A stretch of DNA of 64,000 bases from Rhodococcus pyridinivorans (lineage in GTDB: Bacteria > Actinomycetota > Actinomycetes > Mycobacteriales > Mycobacteriaceae), in contig NZ_FNRX01000002.1 of NCBI RefSeq assembly GCF_900105195.1, forward strand, positions 1,798,001 to 1,862,000, given 5' to 3'. Below the pieces are notes generated by a model. It made no database searches. It saw nothing but the letters and a program-made list of their open reading frames with translations, and was not told the DNA's origin. The position numbers were made by a program, and so were the translations under genes. Shown piece by piece: positions 1 through 7,588 of this stretch. The first letter of the stretch is position 1. Every line of letters begins with the position of its first letter.

Positions 1-1395
1 GTGCGGATGCTCGAAACCGTCCACGCGAAGCACGGGAGTGCCGCCTGGGGCGAATTGTTCCGCCCCGCGATCGATCTCGCCGATCAGGGCATCGTGATCA
101 GCGACCGTCTGGCGCAGTCGATCGCCGATTCCGCCGAACAGCTCGCCGTCGACGACGAGGCCCGCGCCTACTTCCTGCAGGCCGACGGCTCGCCCAAGCC
201 CGAAGGTGAGATCCTCACGAATCCGGCGATGTCCAAGACGCTCTCGGCGATCGCCACCGACGGCGCCGACGCCTTCTACACCGGTGACATCGCGGCCGGC
301 ATCGTCGAGTCCACCGGCACCGATTCGGGCGGGCGTACACCCGGAACGATGACCCTCGACGATCTCGCCGTCTACGAGGCGAAGGAACGGCAACCGCTGT
401 GCACCCCCTACCGCGAGTACGAGATCTGCGGGATGCCCAACCCGTCCTCGGGTGGCATGGCGGTCGCGGCGACGCTCGGCATCCTCGAGAACTTCGACCT
501 CGCGTCGCTGCCGCCGGGTGATGTCGATGCCGACGGTGGCGTCCCCGACGCGGATGCGGTGCACCTGATCTCCGAAGCCGAACGACTCGCCTACGCCGAT
601 CGCGACAAGTACGTCGCCGACGCCGATTTCGTGCCCCTGCCGGGTGGCTCGCTCGAGACCCTGGTGAACCCGGACTACCTGTCCGAACGCGCAGGGCTGA
701 TCGACCCCGGCAAGAGCATGGGCGAGGCGCAGCCCGGCGACTTCGGTCCGGTCCCGCTCGGCATGCCGCCGCAGAGCCCCGAACACGGCACCAGCCACAT
801 CTCGGTCGCGGACAGCTACGGCAACGTCGCATCCATGACGACCACCATCGAGTCGGCCTTCGGCTCGTTCCACATGACCGACGGCGTCCTCCTCAACAAT
901 CAGCTCACGGACTTCTCGGCCGAACCGGTCGACGAGGAGGGGCTGCCCGTCGCCAACCGCGTCGAACCCGGCAAGCGGCCGCGCAGCTCGATGGCCCCGA
1001 CGCTCGTCTTCGATCGCACCTCCGACGGCGGTCGCGGCGACATCCGGATGGTGGTCGGGTCGCCGGGCGGCTCGGTGATCATCCAGTTCGTCGTCAAGAC
1101 ACTCGTGAACACTCTCGACTGGGGACTCGACCCGCAGCAGGCCGTCTCGGCCGTGTCGTTCGGCGCTGCGAACACCCCCGTCACAGGGGTCGGCGGCGAG
1201 CATCCGGCGATCGACGGTGCCGACGACGGAGCGACCGATCCACTCGTGCAGCAGCTCCGCGACAGGGGCCACGAGGTGTCCGTCGCCCCGCAGTCCAGTG
1301 GACTGAGCGCGCTGCTGCGTCAGGGGGAGGGATGGATCGGTGGCGCCGACCCCCGACGCGAGGGCGCCGTGATGGGTGATACCGGCGGGCAGTGA
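1..1395 (+). CDS. ggt: Gamma-glutamyltransferase, 5' end outside the window
   Basis: This is the C-terminal part (464 residues visible) of a gamma-glutamyltranspeptidase, an Ntn-hydrolase that transfers or hydrolyses the gamma-glutamyl group of glutathione and related compounds. Full-length members have about 550-600 residues, so roughly the first 100-150 residues lie upstream of base 1 and the GTG at base 1 is probably internal. The self-processing nucleophile is the Thr at bases 790-792, in the motif GTSHISV; the small subunit would run from there to the stop. NPSSGG and GSPGGS match conserved substrate-binding and oxyanion elements of the family. Family members are usually exported, but the signal region is not in view. 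The link to the next genes is unclear: a 174-base gap follows, so it need not be co-transcribed. Confidence 0.93.
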   Translation: MRMLETVHAKHGSAAWGELFRPAIDLADQGIVISDRLAQSIADSAEQLAVDDEARAYFLQADGSPKPEGEILTNPAMSKTLSAIATDGADAFYTGDIAAGIVESTGTDSGGRTPGTMTLDDLAVYEAKERQPLCTPYREYEICGMPNPSSGGMAVAATLGILENFDLASLPPGDVDADGGVPDADAVHLISEAERLAYADRDKYVADADFVPLPGGSLETLVNPDYLSERAGLIDPGKSMGEAQPGDFGPVPLGMPPQSPEHGTSHISVADSYGNVASMTTTIESAFGSFHMTDGVLLNNQLTDFSAEPVDEEGLPVANRVEPGKRPRSSMAPTLVFDRTSDGGRGDIRMVVGSPGGSVIIQFVVKTLVNTLDWGLDPQQAVSAVSFGAANTPVTGVGGEHPAIDGADDGATDPLVQQLRDRGHEVSVAPQSSGLSALLRQGEGWIGGADPRREGAVMGDTGGQ

Positions 1396-1570
1396 CGATC
1401 GGCGCCCTATATCCGTCGAGCGCGGATCGACGCCCGTGACCTACCCTGTCGAATAGGTGCCGACCTCACCATCGGTCCGGTGCGTCCCGTGCCCGCTGCG
1501 CCCGACAACCCGCGCACCGTAAGCTGGATCACACAGGTGCGCGGATCGTGCGGATCGTCAGGAGTGAACA

Positions 1571-2803
1571 GTGGCCGTCGTCATGCCGGGACACCAGAAC
1601 ACGACCCATCCCCGTGCTTCCGCGCCCCCTCGGGACGGCCACCCCGCTTCGGGGCCGGCCCTGGTCAAGTTCCACGCCCCCGAGATCGTCTTCGGGGAGG
1701 GCTCGCTCGTCGAAGCGGCCCACGCCGCCGTCCGGCTCGGCGGTGTCCGCCCCATGCTCGTCACCGACCCGGGACTGATCGAAGCCGGCTGGGTCGACGA
1801 ACTCCTGCAGCACCTGCGTGATCAGGGGGTCGACGCCACCGTGTGGGCCGGTCTCACCCCCAATCCGAAGGACCACGAGGTCGCGACCGGCCACGAGGTG
1901 TACCGGTCGCGGGGCTGCGACGTCCTCGTCGCGCTGGGCGGTGGCTCGGTGATCGACGCCGCGAAGGGCGTCGCGATCCTCGCCGCCAACGGCGGCAACA
2001 TCCTCGACTACGAGGGCGTCGACCGAGCGCCGTTGCCCATCCCGCCGATGGTCATGGTGCCGTCGACGTCCGGGACGGGAGCCGACGTCTCCCAGTTCTG
2101 CGTGGTCACCGACACCGCGCGCGGCAGCAAGATCACCATCATCGGCCGGTCGCTCGTCCCCGACCTCACGGTGATCGATCCGCGACTGCTCACCACCATG
2201 CCCGACGACCTCAACGCCGCCACCGGACTCGACGCCCTCACCCACGGCATCGAGGCGTTCGTCTCCCGCGCCCACAACCCCCTCACCGACCATCACGCAC
2301 TGCGGGCGGTCGGCATGGTCACCGGCACGCTCGTGCGCACGATCGACGACCCGACCTACATGCCCGCTCGCGCCAGCATGGCCCAGGCCAGTCTCGAGGC
2401 CGGACTCGCGTTCACCAACGCGATCCTCGGTGCAGCCCACGCGATGAGCCATCAGGTCGGCGGTCTGCTCGACCTGCCGCACGGGGTCATCAACGGCGTG
2501 CTGCTGCCGCACGTCATCCGGTTCAACGGTGCCGACGATCCCGAGCCGTTCGTCCAGGTCGCCGCGACCCTCGGTCTGGAGGAGGCGCGCGGTGCCGCGC
2601 CCGAGGCCGTCGATGCCGTCGCGTCGCGCATCGACGCCCTCGCCCGTCAGGTGGGTGTGCCGCGCGGACTGCGCCAACTCGGCGTGCGGGAGGAAGACCT
2701 GCCGCGACTCGCCGAGGGAGCACTGCGCGACGCGTGCATGTCGACGAATCCGCGCACCGCGACCCGCGACCAGATGATCGAGTTGTTCCGGACGGCGCTG
2801 TGA
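1571..2803 (+). CDS. Iron-containing alcohol dehydrogenase, ErcA-like
   Basis: A 410-residue group III (iron-type) alcohol dehydrogenase. GGGSVIDAAKG forms the nucleotide-binding part, and the metal-ligand region includes GLDALTHGIEA, HAMSHQVGG and DLPHG. GTG is chosen as start because a CAGGAG lies just upstream. A proline-rich N-terminal extension of about 30 residues precedes the family homology. From memory, the overall sequence (SPNPRDHE-like segment, TSADVSQF-like segment, C-terminal CLATNPR-like segment) is closer to ErcA of Pseudomonas, a dehydrogenase-like protein in the ethanol-oxidation regulatory network, than to NDMA-dependent methanol dehydrogenase. The stop overlaps the start of a sensor kinase gene, which supports a signalling rather than purely catabolic role. 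An alternative is an ordinary alcohol dehydrogenase working with mycofactocin. Confidence 0.85.
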   Translation: MAVVMPGHQNTTHPRASAPPRDGHPASGPALVKFHAPEIVFGEGSLVEAAHAAVRLGGVRPMLVTDPGLIEAGWVDELLQHLRDQGVDATVWAGLTPNPKDHEVATGHEVYRSRGCDVLVALGGGSVIDAAKGVAILAANGGNILDYEGVDRAPLPIPPMVMVPSTSGTGADVSQFCVVTDTARGSKITIIGRSLVPDLTVIDPRLLTTMPDDLNAATGLDALTHGIEAFVSRAHNPLTDHHALRAVGMVTGTLVRTIDDPTYMPARASMAQASLEAGLAFTNAILGAAHAMSHQVGGLLDLPHGVINGVLLPHVIRFNGADDPEPFVQVAATLGLEEARGAAPEAVDAVASRIDALARQVGVPRGLRQLGVREEDLPRLAEGALRDACMSTNPRTATRDQMIELFRTAL

Positions 2804-4173
2804 GTGCTCCCGACCTGTCGGCACTGACCGGACTCCGCTCCGGGAAGTCGACCTTCTATCCGCAGTACCGCGGCGCCGCCGAACGGCTCGAACGCGTCGT
2901 CCACGCACTCGAACTGATCTCCAGGGCGTTGGTGCGCACGGTCGAGGGGCCCGAGACGCTTATCTGCGCCGTCGCCGAAGCCGCTCGCGCGCACCTGAGC
3001 GCGACGTGGGTTGCCTTCGCCCTCGCCGACGGTGTCCTTCCCGATGCCGGGCCGCGCAGGCTCGTGCTCGGCCCCGACGCCACTCCCTTCCTCGTCGACA
3101 ACGTCGAGGGACCGCCCCTGCCCGACGAGGTCGTGGCCCTGCTCGACGCCGTGCGTACCGGTGCTGTCGAACGTCGCGAGCTGGTCGAGAACCACCACGC
3201 GTTCGTCCCCATCGTCCTGGACGGGGGAGTCGCCGGTGCCATCGCCGCGTGGACGCCGGACCGCCGCGTCCTCGACACCACTGACCGCGCCGTTCTGTCG
3301 ATCCTCGCCAGCCAGACCGCGGTCGCGCTGCAGAACTCCGCGCTCTACCAACGCGGACAACTCCTGCTCGAACGCGCCGAGCAGGCCTACCGCGAAGCGA
3401 ACCGCTCCGCCGCCGATCTGCAGGCACGCAACGAGGAACTCGAAGCGACCCTGAAGAAACTCGCTCTCACGCAGCGGCAGCTGGGCGTCGCCCACCGGAA
3501 CCAGGCGCTCGACGAGGAACGCCACCGCATCGCGCGCGAGCTCCACGACAGCGTCACGCAGGCCGTGCTCTCGGCGGGCATGCAGATCGAGGTGTGCCGC
3601 AGCGACATTCCCGACGCCGAACGCAGCGAACGACTCGACCTCGCCAAGGAACTCACCCGCGGTGCCGTCGAGCAGTTGCGATCCGCGATCTACGCGCTGA
3701 ACCGGCCGTCCGATTCCGAACGGATGTCGTTGCCGGAGATGCTCGAACAGCTCAGCGTGGCCCACATGCCGGGCGAACTCGAGGTCAAGACGAGAATGGG
3801 TGGCACACCGGTCGAGTTGAGCGGCGAGGCCGAGCACGCCCTGCTCCGGATCGCCGGCGAAGCGTTGTTCAACGCGGCGGTGCACGCCAACGCGAGTCGC
3901 GTGGTGCTGCGGCTCAGTTATGGACGCGATGCGGTCCTGCTGTCGGTCGCTGACGACGGCGACGGCGACCCGGCACGTCTGCGGGTGATGCTGCGACTCG
4001 CCGCCAACGACCTCGACGGGAGCCATCGCGGTCTCGCGAACATGCAGGCCCGCGCCCGCGAACTCGGTGGCACCCTCGAGGTGCGTCGTTCCCGGTTCGG
4101 TGGAGTGCGAATCGCGGCCCGTATCCCGTTGCAGGACAATGCTGTAGCTCAACAGGTGGGAGAACCGTCATGA
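2800..4173 (+). CDS. GAF-domain sensor histidine kinase, NarL family
   Basis: A 457-residue histidine kinase with no obvious membrane segment, so probably cytosolic. Residues about 35-190 look like a GAF sensor domain. A coiled coil rich in Glu and Arg follows (about 195-240). The HisKA_3 phosphoacceptor is His249 in RELHDSV. The C-terminal HATPase domain carries the N box (EALFNAAVHANA) and the glycine-rich DDGDGD and HRGLANM segments. GTG at 2800 overlaps the dehydrogenase stop by four bases, giving translational coupling; the open frame extends upstream, but only as a shadow of the dehydrogenase gene. It should phosphorylate the LuxR-type regulator encoded next. The same three-gene logic (ErcA-like protein, kinase, regulator) is known for alcohol sensing in pseudomonads; the ligand here is not known. 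Confidence 0.88.
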   Translation: MSAPDLSALTGLRSGKSTFYPQYRGAAERLERVVHALELISRALVRTVEGPETLICAVAEAARAHLSATWVAFALADGVLPDAGPRRLVLGPDATPFLVDNVEGPPLPDEVVALLDAVRTGAVERRELVENHHAFVPIVLDGGVAGAIAAWTPDRRVLDTTDRAVLSILASQTAVALQNSALYQRGQLLLERAEQAYREANRSAADLQARNEELEATLKKLALTQRQLGVAHRNQALDEERHRIARELHDSVTQAVLSAGMQIEVCRSDIPDAERSERLDLAKELTRGAVEQLRSAIYALNRPSDSERMSLPEMLEQLSVAHMPGELEVKTRMGGTPVELSGEAEHALLRIAGEALFNAAVHANASRVVLRLSYGRDAVLLSVADDGDGDPARLRVMLRLAANDLDGSHRGLANMQARARELGGTLEVRRSRFGGVRIAARIPLQDNAVAQQVGEPS

Positions 4174-4847
4174 CCGTCACGCCGCCTCGGATGACCCCGC
4201 GGGCGCGGCCCGGCACGGTGCGCATCGCACTCGTCGACGACCACGCGATCCTCCGTCAGGGACTCCGCTCGATCCTCGATCGCGAACCGGATCTCGAAGT
4301 GGTGGGGGAGGCCTCGACGGACGTGGAGGCGCTCGCGCTCGTCGACCGCATGCGCCCCGACATCGTGCTGCTCGATCTCAAGCTCTCGGCCGGGTCGGAC
4401 TTCGAGGGACTGGGATTGTGCGGGCGGCTGTCCTCGGCGCACCCGGGCATCGGTCTGCTCGTGCTCACCACCTTCCTCGACGAACAACTCGTCGTGCGGG
4501 CGGTGCACGCGGGCGCGCGTGGTTACGTCGTCAAGGACGTCGACACCACCGAACTGGTGCGCGCCATCCGGGCGGTCTCTCGCGGTGAGAGCGCCTTCGA
4601 CTCGCGCAGCGCGGCGGCGGTCGTGCGTTCGCTCAACGGGCAGGGCACATCCGCCGAACAGTTGACCGGCCGGGAACTCGAGGTGCTGAAGCTTCTCGCC
4701 GCCGGCATGTCGAACGTGAAGATCGGTGAGCAGCTTTTCATCTCGGCCACCACCGTGAAGTTCCACGTCAGCAACATCATGCGCAAGCTAGGGGTGAGCC
4801 GCCGGGCCGAGGCGGTCTACGCCGCCAGCAAGCAGGGGCTGATCTGA
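4170..4847 (+). CDS. LuxR/NarL-type response regulator
   Basis: A 225-residue two-component response regulator. The receiver domain (about 17-135) has the acidic pair Asp23-Asp24, the phosphoacceptor Asp69 in VLLDL and the conserved Lys near residue 120 (VVKDVD). The C-terminal LuxR helix-turn-helix (about 160-222) contains LTGRELEVLKLLAAG and a recognition helix around TTVKFHVSNI. Its ATG overlaps the kinase stop as ATGA, so the two are a cognate pair. Targets cannot be read from the sequence; candidates are the dehydrogenase operon itself and the nearby mycofactocin genes. About 180 bases with no intact gene follow. Confidence 0.92.
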   Translation: MTVTPPRMTPRARPGTVRIALVDDHAILRQGLRSILDREPDLEVVGEASTDVEALALVDRMRPDIVLLDLKLSAGSDFEGLGLCGRLSSAHPGIGLLVLTTFLDEQLVVRAVHAGARGYVVKDVDTTELVRAIRAVSRGESAFDSRSAAAVVRSLNGQGTSAEQLTGRELEVLKLLAAGMSNVKIGEQLFISATTVKFHVSNIMRKLGVSRRAEAVYAASKQGLI

Positions 4848-4868
4848 CCGCCTGGCCCCTTCCGCGGC

Positions 4869-5030
4869 TCAGCTCTGCGCGGTGAGCTTGCTGCTGTAGG
4901 CCGCACCCCAGTCGTCGAGCCACGCGGCGACGGCCAACGGTTTCGCGTTCGGTGTCCGCGACGAGCGTGGCCGCGTCCGCAAATACGGCGACGGGGGACT
5001 GGCGGGTACGGACCCGACGTCCACACCGCG
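4869..5030 (-). pseudogene. Possible remnant of a coding sequence
   Basis: On the minus strand, two adjacent frames read like protein. One runs to a stop at 4869-4871 and ends WLDDWGAAYSSKLTAQS; the other, just upstream, reads VAVFADAATLVAD. Neither has a good start or ribosome site. They could be the frameshifted C-terminal end of a lost gene next to the small gene at 5031-5471. I do not recognise the family, and chance protein-like reading in GC-rich DNA is a real alternative. Confidence 0.2.
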
Positions 5031-5471
5031 TCAGCGTCCGGTCGGAGCAGGCGAGTGCAATGGCACGAGTACCGACAGTGCGCCGGTATACAGGATCAGG
5101 CGCAGTAGCGGTCCGCCTCGGAGAAGCTGCCGGGTGATCTCCCGGACCCGTCGGCCCTCGTCCTCACCCGGCGGCGCGGCGAGCACGATCGCGGGACCGG
5201 AACCGGGCCGGGTCGCGGTGACGAGCAGACACTCCTCGACGGTGGTCAGTACCGGAATGTCGTTCGCGCCCTCGGTCTTTCCGATCGCCACGGCGTCGTA
5301 GTCGGAGTCGTCCGCATCGTCGTGGAAGACGAGCAGCCGCACGTCCGGTCGCTCGGGGAGCGGCCGACAGTCCGTCACCACTCCGCACGACATGTCCCGC
5401 GATGCGCCGGGGTGGGGAAGGACGACGCGACGAGTCGTCCAGCCGAAGTGGCTCTCGACGATGTGGTCCAT
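5031..5471 (-). CDS. Hypothetical protein, 146 residues
   Basis: I do not recognise this protein. The open frame extends further upstream, but an AAGGAGG seven bases before the ATG at 5471 decides the start. The protein has an acidic stretch (DDADDSDYD), a mixed alpha/beta middle part (residues about 40-110) and a short hydrophobic C-terminal segment, LLRLILYTGALSVLVPL, that could be one membrane anchor or a buried helix. It lies 82 bases downstream of mftM on the same strand, so it may belong to the mftR-mftM transcription unit. No catalytic motif is visible. Confidence 0.55.
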   Translation of the reverse strand: MDHIVESHFGWTTRRVVLPHPGASRDMSCGVVTDCRPLPERPDVRLLVFHDDADDSDYDAVAIGKTEGANDIPVLTTVEECLLVTATRPGSGPAIVLAAPPGEDEGRRVREITRQLLRGGPLLRLILYTGALSVLVPLHSPAPTGR

Positions 5472-5553
5472 CACGCCACCTCCTTCCGTACATACCGGGT
5501 ATTCGTCGCCGGACGGGAAACGGATGGGCGGGCAGGCGGATGGCCCGGGTGGA

Positions 5554-6357
5554 TCACCCGATGACGAGCCACCCACCGTGGTGTTCGAACACCTCGAAGG
5601 GACGCCCCGTACTGCGGCCCAGTTCCTCGAGTGCGGGCAGGTCGAAGGTGCGCACGTGTCCGTGGCAGGCCGTCGCCTCGTCCTCGAACGGCACCGCGAC
5701 CACCACCCGCTGCCGGGCGATCCGCAGCGCCTCGGCGAGGATCGTGGCACCGAGGGCGTCGTCGACGTGCTCGAGCAGGTGGATCGCGGTGACTGTGTCG
5801 GCGCTGCCGTCGGGCACCGGGACGTTCGCCGCGTCGCACACGAGCGTGTCGACGTGCAGCCCGAGCCGCGGTGCGACCGCATCGAGCAGGCGCATCGTGC
5901 CGGGCAGGATGTCGGTGGCGGTGACGGTGGTGCCGGCGGCGGCGAGCCGCAGCGGCAGGAAGCCGAAACACGACCCCAGGTCGAGCACGCTCCCACGCAC
6001 GAGTTCGGCGGCCCGATTATGGATGGGCGCGAAATCGGCTGTACCGTCGAGCAGTTCGCCGAGCGAGTTGCGGTAGTAGGTGACCCACGAGTCGAGGGCG
6101 CCGGGCACCGTGGAGCGGACGAGTCCCACCATCGTCAGCTCGAACTCGTCCTGACCGAACTCGATGTCCTGGATCGAGGCGGTGACCTCGGCGACGAGTC
6201 GCTCGCTGATCTGCTCGGCCGTGAGGGAATGCGTGACGTGGAGTCGGTCGTCCTCGCGCCGGACGTTCAGCGGCCCGGCGGGTACGCGTTCGACCGTCAC
6301 GTGATCGTGTGTCCACCGGCCCGGGCTGCAGGGAGCGAGCGAATCGAGCAGGGTCAT
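5554..6357 (-). CDS. mftM: Mycofactocin glycan methyltransferase MftM
   Basis: A 267-residue class I SAM-dependent methyltransferase. Motif I is VLDLGSCFGFLPLRLA (about residues 120-135), followed by an acidic end of the second strand (ATDI) and post-motif residues (AIHLLEHVDDA). The first 100 residues form a family-specific N-terminal region. MftM proteins 2-O-methylate a glucose of the oligosaccharide on mycofactocin. The assignment rests on this fold plus position: its ATG overlaps the mftR stop by four bases and mftA lies just beyond on the other strand. A different small-molecule methyltransferase cannot be excluded from the sequence alone. Confidence 0.78.
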   Translation of the reverse strand: MTLLDSLAPCSPGRWTHDHVTVERVPAGPLNVRREDDRLHVTHSLTAEQISERLVAEVTASIQDIEFGQDEFELTMVGLVRSTVPGALDSWVTYYRNSLGELLDGTADFAPIHNRAAELVRGSVLDLGSCFGFLPLRLAAAGTTVTATDILPGTMRLLDAVAPRLGLHVDTLVCDAANVPVPDGSADTVTAIHLLEHVDDALGATILAEALRIARQRVVVAVPFEDEATACHGHVRTFDLPALEELGRSTGRPFEVFEHHGGWLVIG

Positions 6358-7019
6358 TGTTTCGCAACCTTTTTCGGAGGTGTGGAAGGGGGCGGTGTGG
6401 AAGGGGAGTGCGGGTCACTGTAGTCGAGACCGGCCGTCAGTGTCCCCATCCCGGTGGCCAGTAAGTCGTGCAGATCCGATCCGGGTTCGTCGAGCCACGC
6501 CTCGTAGGCGGAGATCGCGACACCGAGCAGCAGATAGCCGACGGTGCGGGGGATGTGGTCGTCGGGATCGGCCCCGATGCGACGGGCGACGAACTCGGCG
6601 ACGACACGTCTCCAGCCCTGGTACATCACCGACGAATAGCCCTGCAGCGCGGGCGTGTGCAGGATGAGACCCATCCGCGCGCGGTGTCGTTCGGCCTCAC
6701 TGTCGGGGAAGGTGTTGAAGTCGTGCAGGGCGGTGGTCAGCGCTTCCGAGAGCGGAACGTCCTCGGGGATCGTTTCGAGGCTCGCGCGCATGCCGGCGAG
6801 GTGTTCGTCGAAGTTTCCCCAGGCCACCTCGTTCTTCGACGGGAAGTAGCGGAAGAAGGTGCGTCGCGCGATGTCGGCCTCCTCGGCGATGTCGTCGATG
6901 CTCGTCTCGTCGAAGCCCGCCTCCATGAACAGCTCGATGCCGATTGCGGCGAGTTCCTCCTTCGTGGTGGACGGGCGGCGACCTATCCGAGCGGACGGTT
7001 TCCCGCGACTACGCGTCAT
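6354..7019 (-). CDS. mftR: Mycofactocin system TetR-family regulator MftR
   Basis: A 221-residue TetR-type repressor. The N-terminal helix-turn-helix is clear (TSIDDIAEEADIARRTFFRYF), and the rest is a helical ligand-binding and dimer domain. The open frame offers an ATG ten codons earlier, but the ATG at 7019 has GGAGGA five bases upstream, and the shorter form leaves room for the mftA promoter. MftR is known to repress mft genes and to respond to long-chain acyl-CoA. The C-terminal tail is rich in Pro, Ser and Thr and is probably disordered. It is transcribed divergently from mftA, and inverted repeats lie in the shared intergenic region. Confidence 0.92.
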   Translation of the reverse strand: MTRSRGKPSARIGRRPSTTKEELAAIGIELFMEAGFDETSIDDIAEEADIARRTFFRYFPSKNEVAWGNFDEHLAGMRASLETIPEDVPLSEALTTALHDFNTFPDSEAERHRARMGLILHTPALQGYSSVMYQGWRRVVAEFVARRIGADPDDHIPRTVGYLLLGVAISAYEAWLDEPGSDLHDLLATGMGTLTAGLDYSDPHSPSTPPPSTPPKKVAKQ

Positions 7020-7035
7020 TCTTCCTCCCGAAGGC

Positions 7036-7065
7036 GTGACATTCTGCACTCGATGCCATTACAGT
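7036..7065 (+). promoter_or_regulatory. Candidate promoter of mftA
   Basis: GTGACA (7036-7041) and TACAGT (7060-7065) are separated by 18 bases and fit an actinobacterial housekeeping promoter (TTGACA and TAnnnT). They lie about 75 bases before mftA and outside mftR if mftR starts at 7019. The -10 element overlaps the left arm of the inverted repeat described next. Confidence 0.45.
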
Positions 7066-7097
7066 GGTGAACTGTCTCACAGCGCAAGTCCCACTGT
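7061..7097. promoter_or_regulatory. Inverted repeats, candidate MftR operator
   Basis: ACAGTGG (7061-7067) is mirrored by CCACTGT (7091-7097), and a smaller palindrome, CTGTCTCACAG (7072-7082), lies between the arms. The left arm overlaps the likely mftA -10 box, which is where a TetR repressor would be expected to bind. Binding by MftR is inferred from position only. Confidence 0.45.
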
Positions 7098-7139
7098 GAC
7101 GACCGGCTCCGATCCAGGAGAAGAAACCGAGGAGGAAAC

Positions 7140-7235
7140 ATGTCCGATCGTGACAACGCCGTGATCGAATCCGATCTGATCGAGGAGTCCCTCGTCGAAG
7201 AGGTCTCCATCGACGGCATGTGCGGCGTGTACTGA
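7140..7235 (+). CDS. mftA: Mycofactocin precursor peptide MftA
   Basis: A 31-residue ribosomal peptide precursor. It has the features of the family: an acidic leader (DLIEESLVEEVSIDG) and the conserved C-terminus IDGMCGVY. MftC decarboxylates and crosslinks the terminal Val-Tyr dipeptide, and MftE later releases it as the core of mycofactocin. The start has an excellent ribosome site, GAGGAGG, ending five bases upstream. The gene is followed after one base by mftB, so the two are translated together. Confidence 0.97.
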   Translation: MSDRDNAVIESDLIEESLVEEVSIDGMCGVY

Positions 7236-7236
7236 C

Positions 7237-7569
7237 ATGACCGCGCCCGGAGCCACCGACGTGTCCCCCCTGGCAATGGACACCGAGACAGCAACGGACA
7301 CCGAGATGTTCGATCCGGGTGCCGGCTGGCGGCTCCACCCGCAGGTAGCGCTTCGCCCCGAGCCGTTCGGGGCGTTGCTCTACCACTTCGGCACCCGCAA
7401 GTTGTCGTTCCTGAAGAACACCGTCATCGTCGACGTCGTCCGATCCCTCGGCGACCACGGGTCGGTGCGAGACGCGTTGCGAGCGCACGGGATCGACGAG
7501 AACGCCGAGCGGCCCTACGTGCGTGCCCTGGGCACCCTGGCCGATTCGCACATGATCGTTCCTGTCTGA
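7237..7569 (+). CDS. mftB: Mycofactocin precursor-binding chaperone MftB
   Basis: A 110-residue RiPP recognition element protein. It binds the MftA leader and presents the C-terminus to the radical SAM enzyme MftC. Residues about 30-105 form the small PqqD-like fold (HPQVALRPEPFGALLYHF, then a helical C-terminal part ending in LADSHMIVPV). The first 25 residues are low in complexity (DTETATDTE) and may be disordered; a start at Met24 is possible, but the first ATG sits directly after the mftA stop. Nineteen bases separate it from mftC. Confidence 0.95.
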   Translation: MTAPGATDVSPLAMDTETATDTEMFDPGAGWRLHPQVALRPEPFGALLYHFGTRKLSFLKNTVIVDVVRSLGDHGSVRDALRAHGIDENAERPYVRALGTLADSHMIVPV

Positions 7570-7588
7570 CGTCTGTAAGGACCAGCCC

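Noticed and set aside
1843..2799. Upstream in-frame extension of the sensor kinase
   Set aside because: The frame is open, but the translation is Arg- and His-rich noise antiphase to the dehydrogenase gene. GTG at 2800, overlapping the dehydrogenase stop, gives a normal kinase start.
1571..2803. Calling the iron-type dehydrogenase an NDMA-dependent methanol dehydrogenase
   Set aside because: The position near mft genes is tempting, but the remembered sequence of those enzymes differs in the N-terminal and metal-binding regions, while the ErcA pattern fits well.
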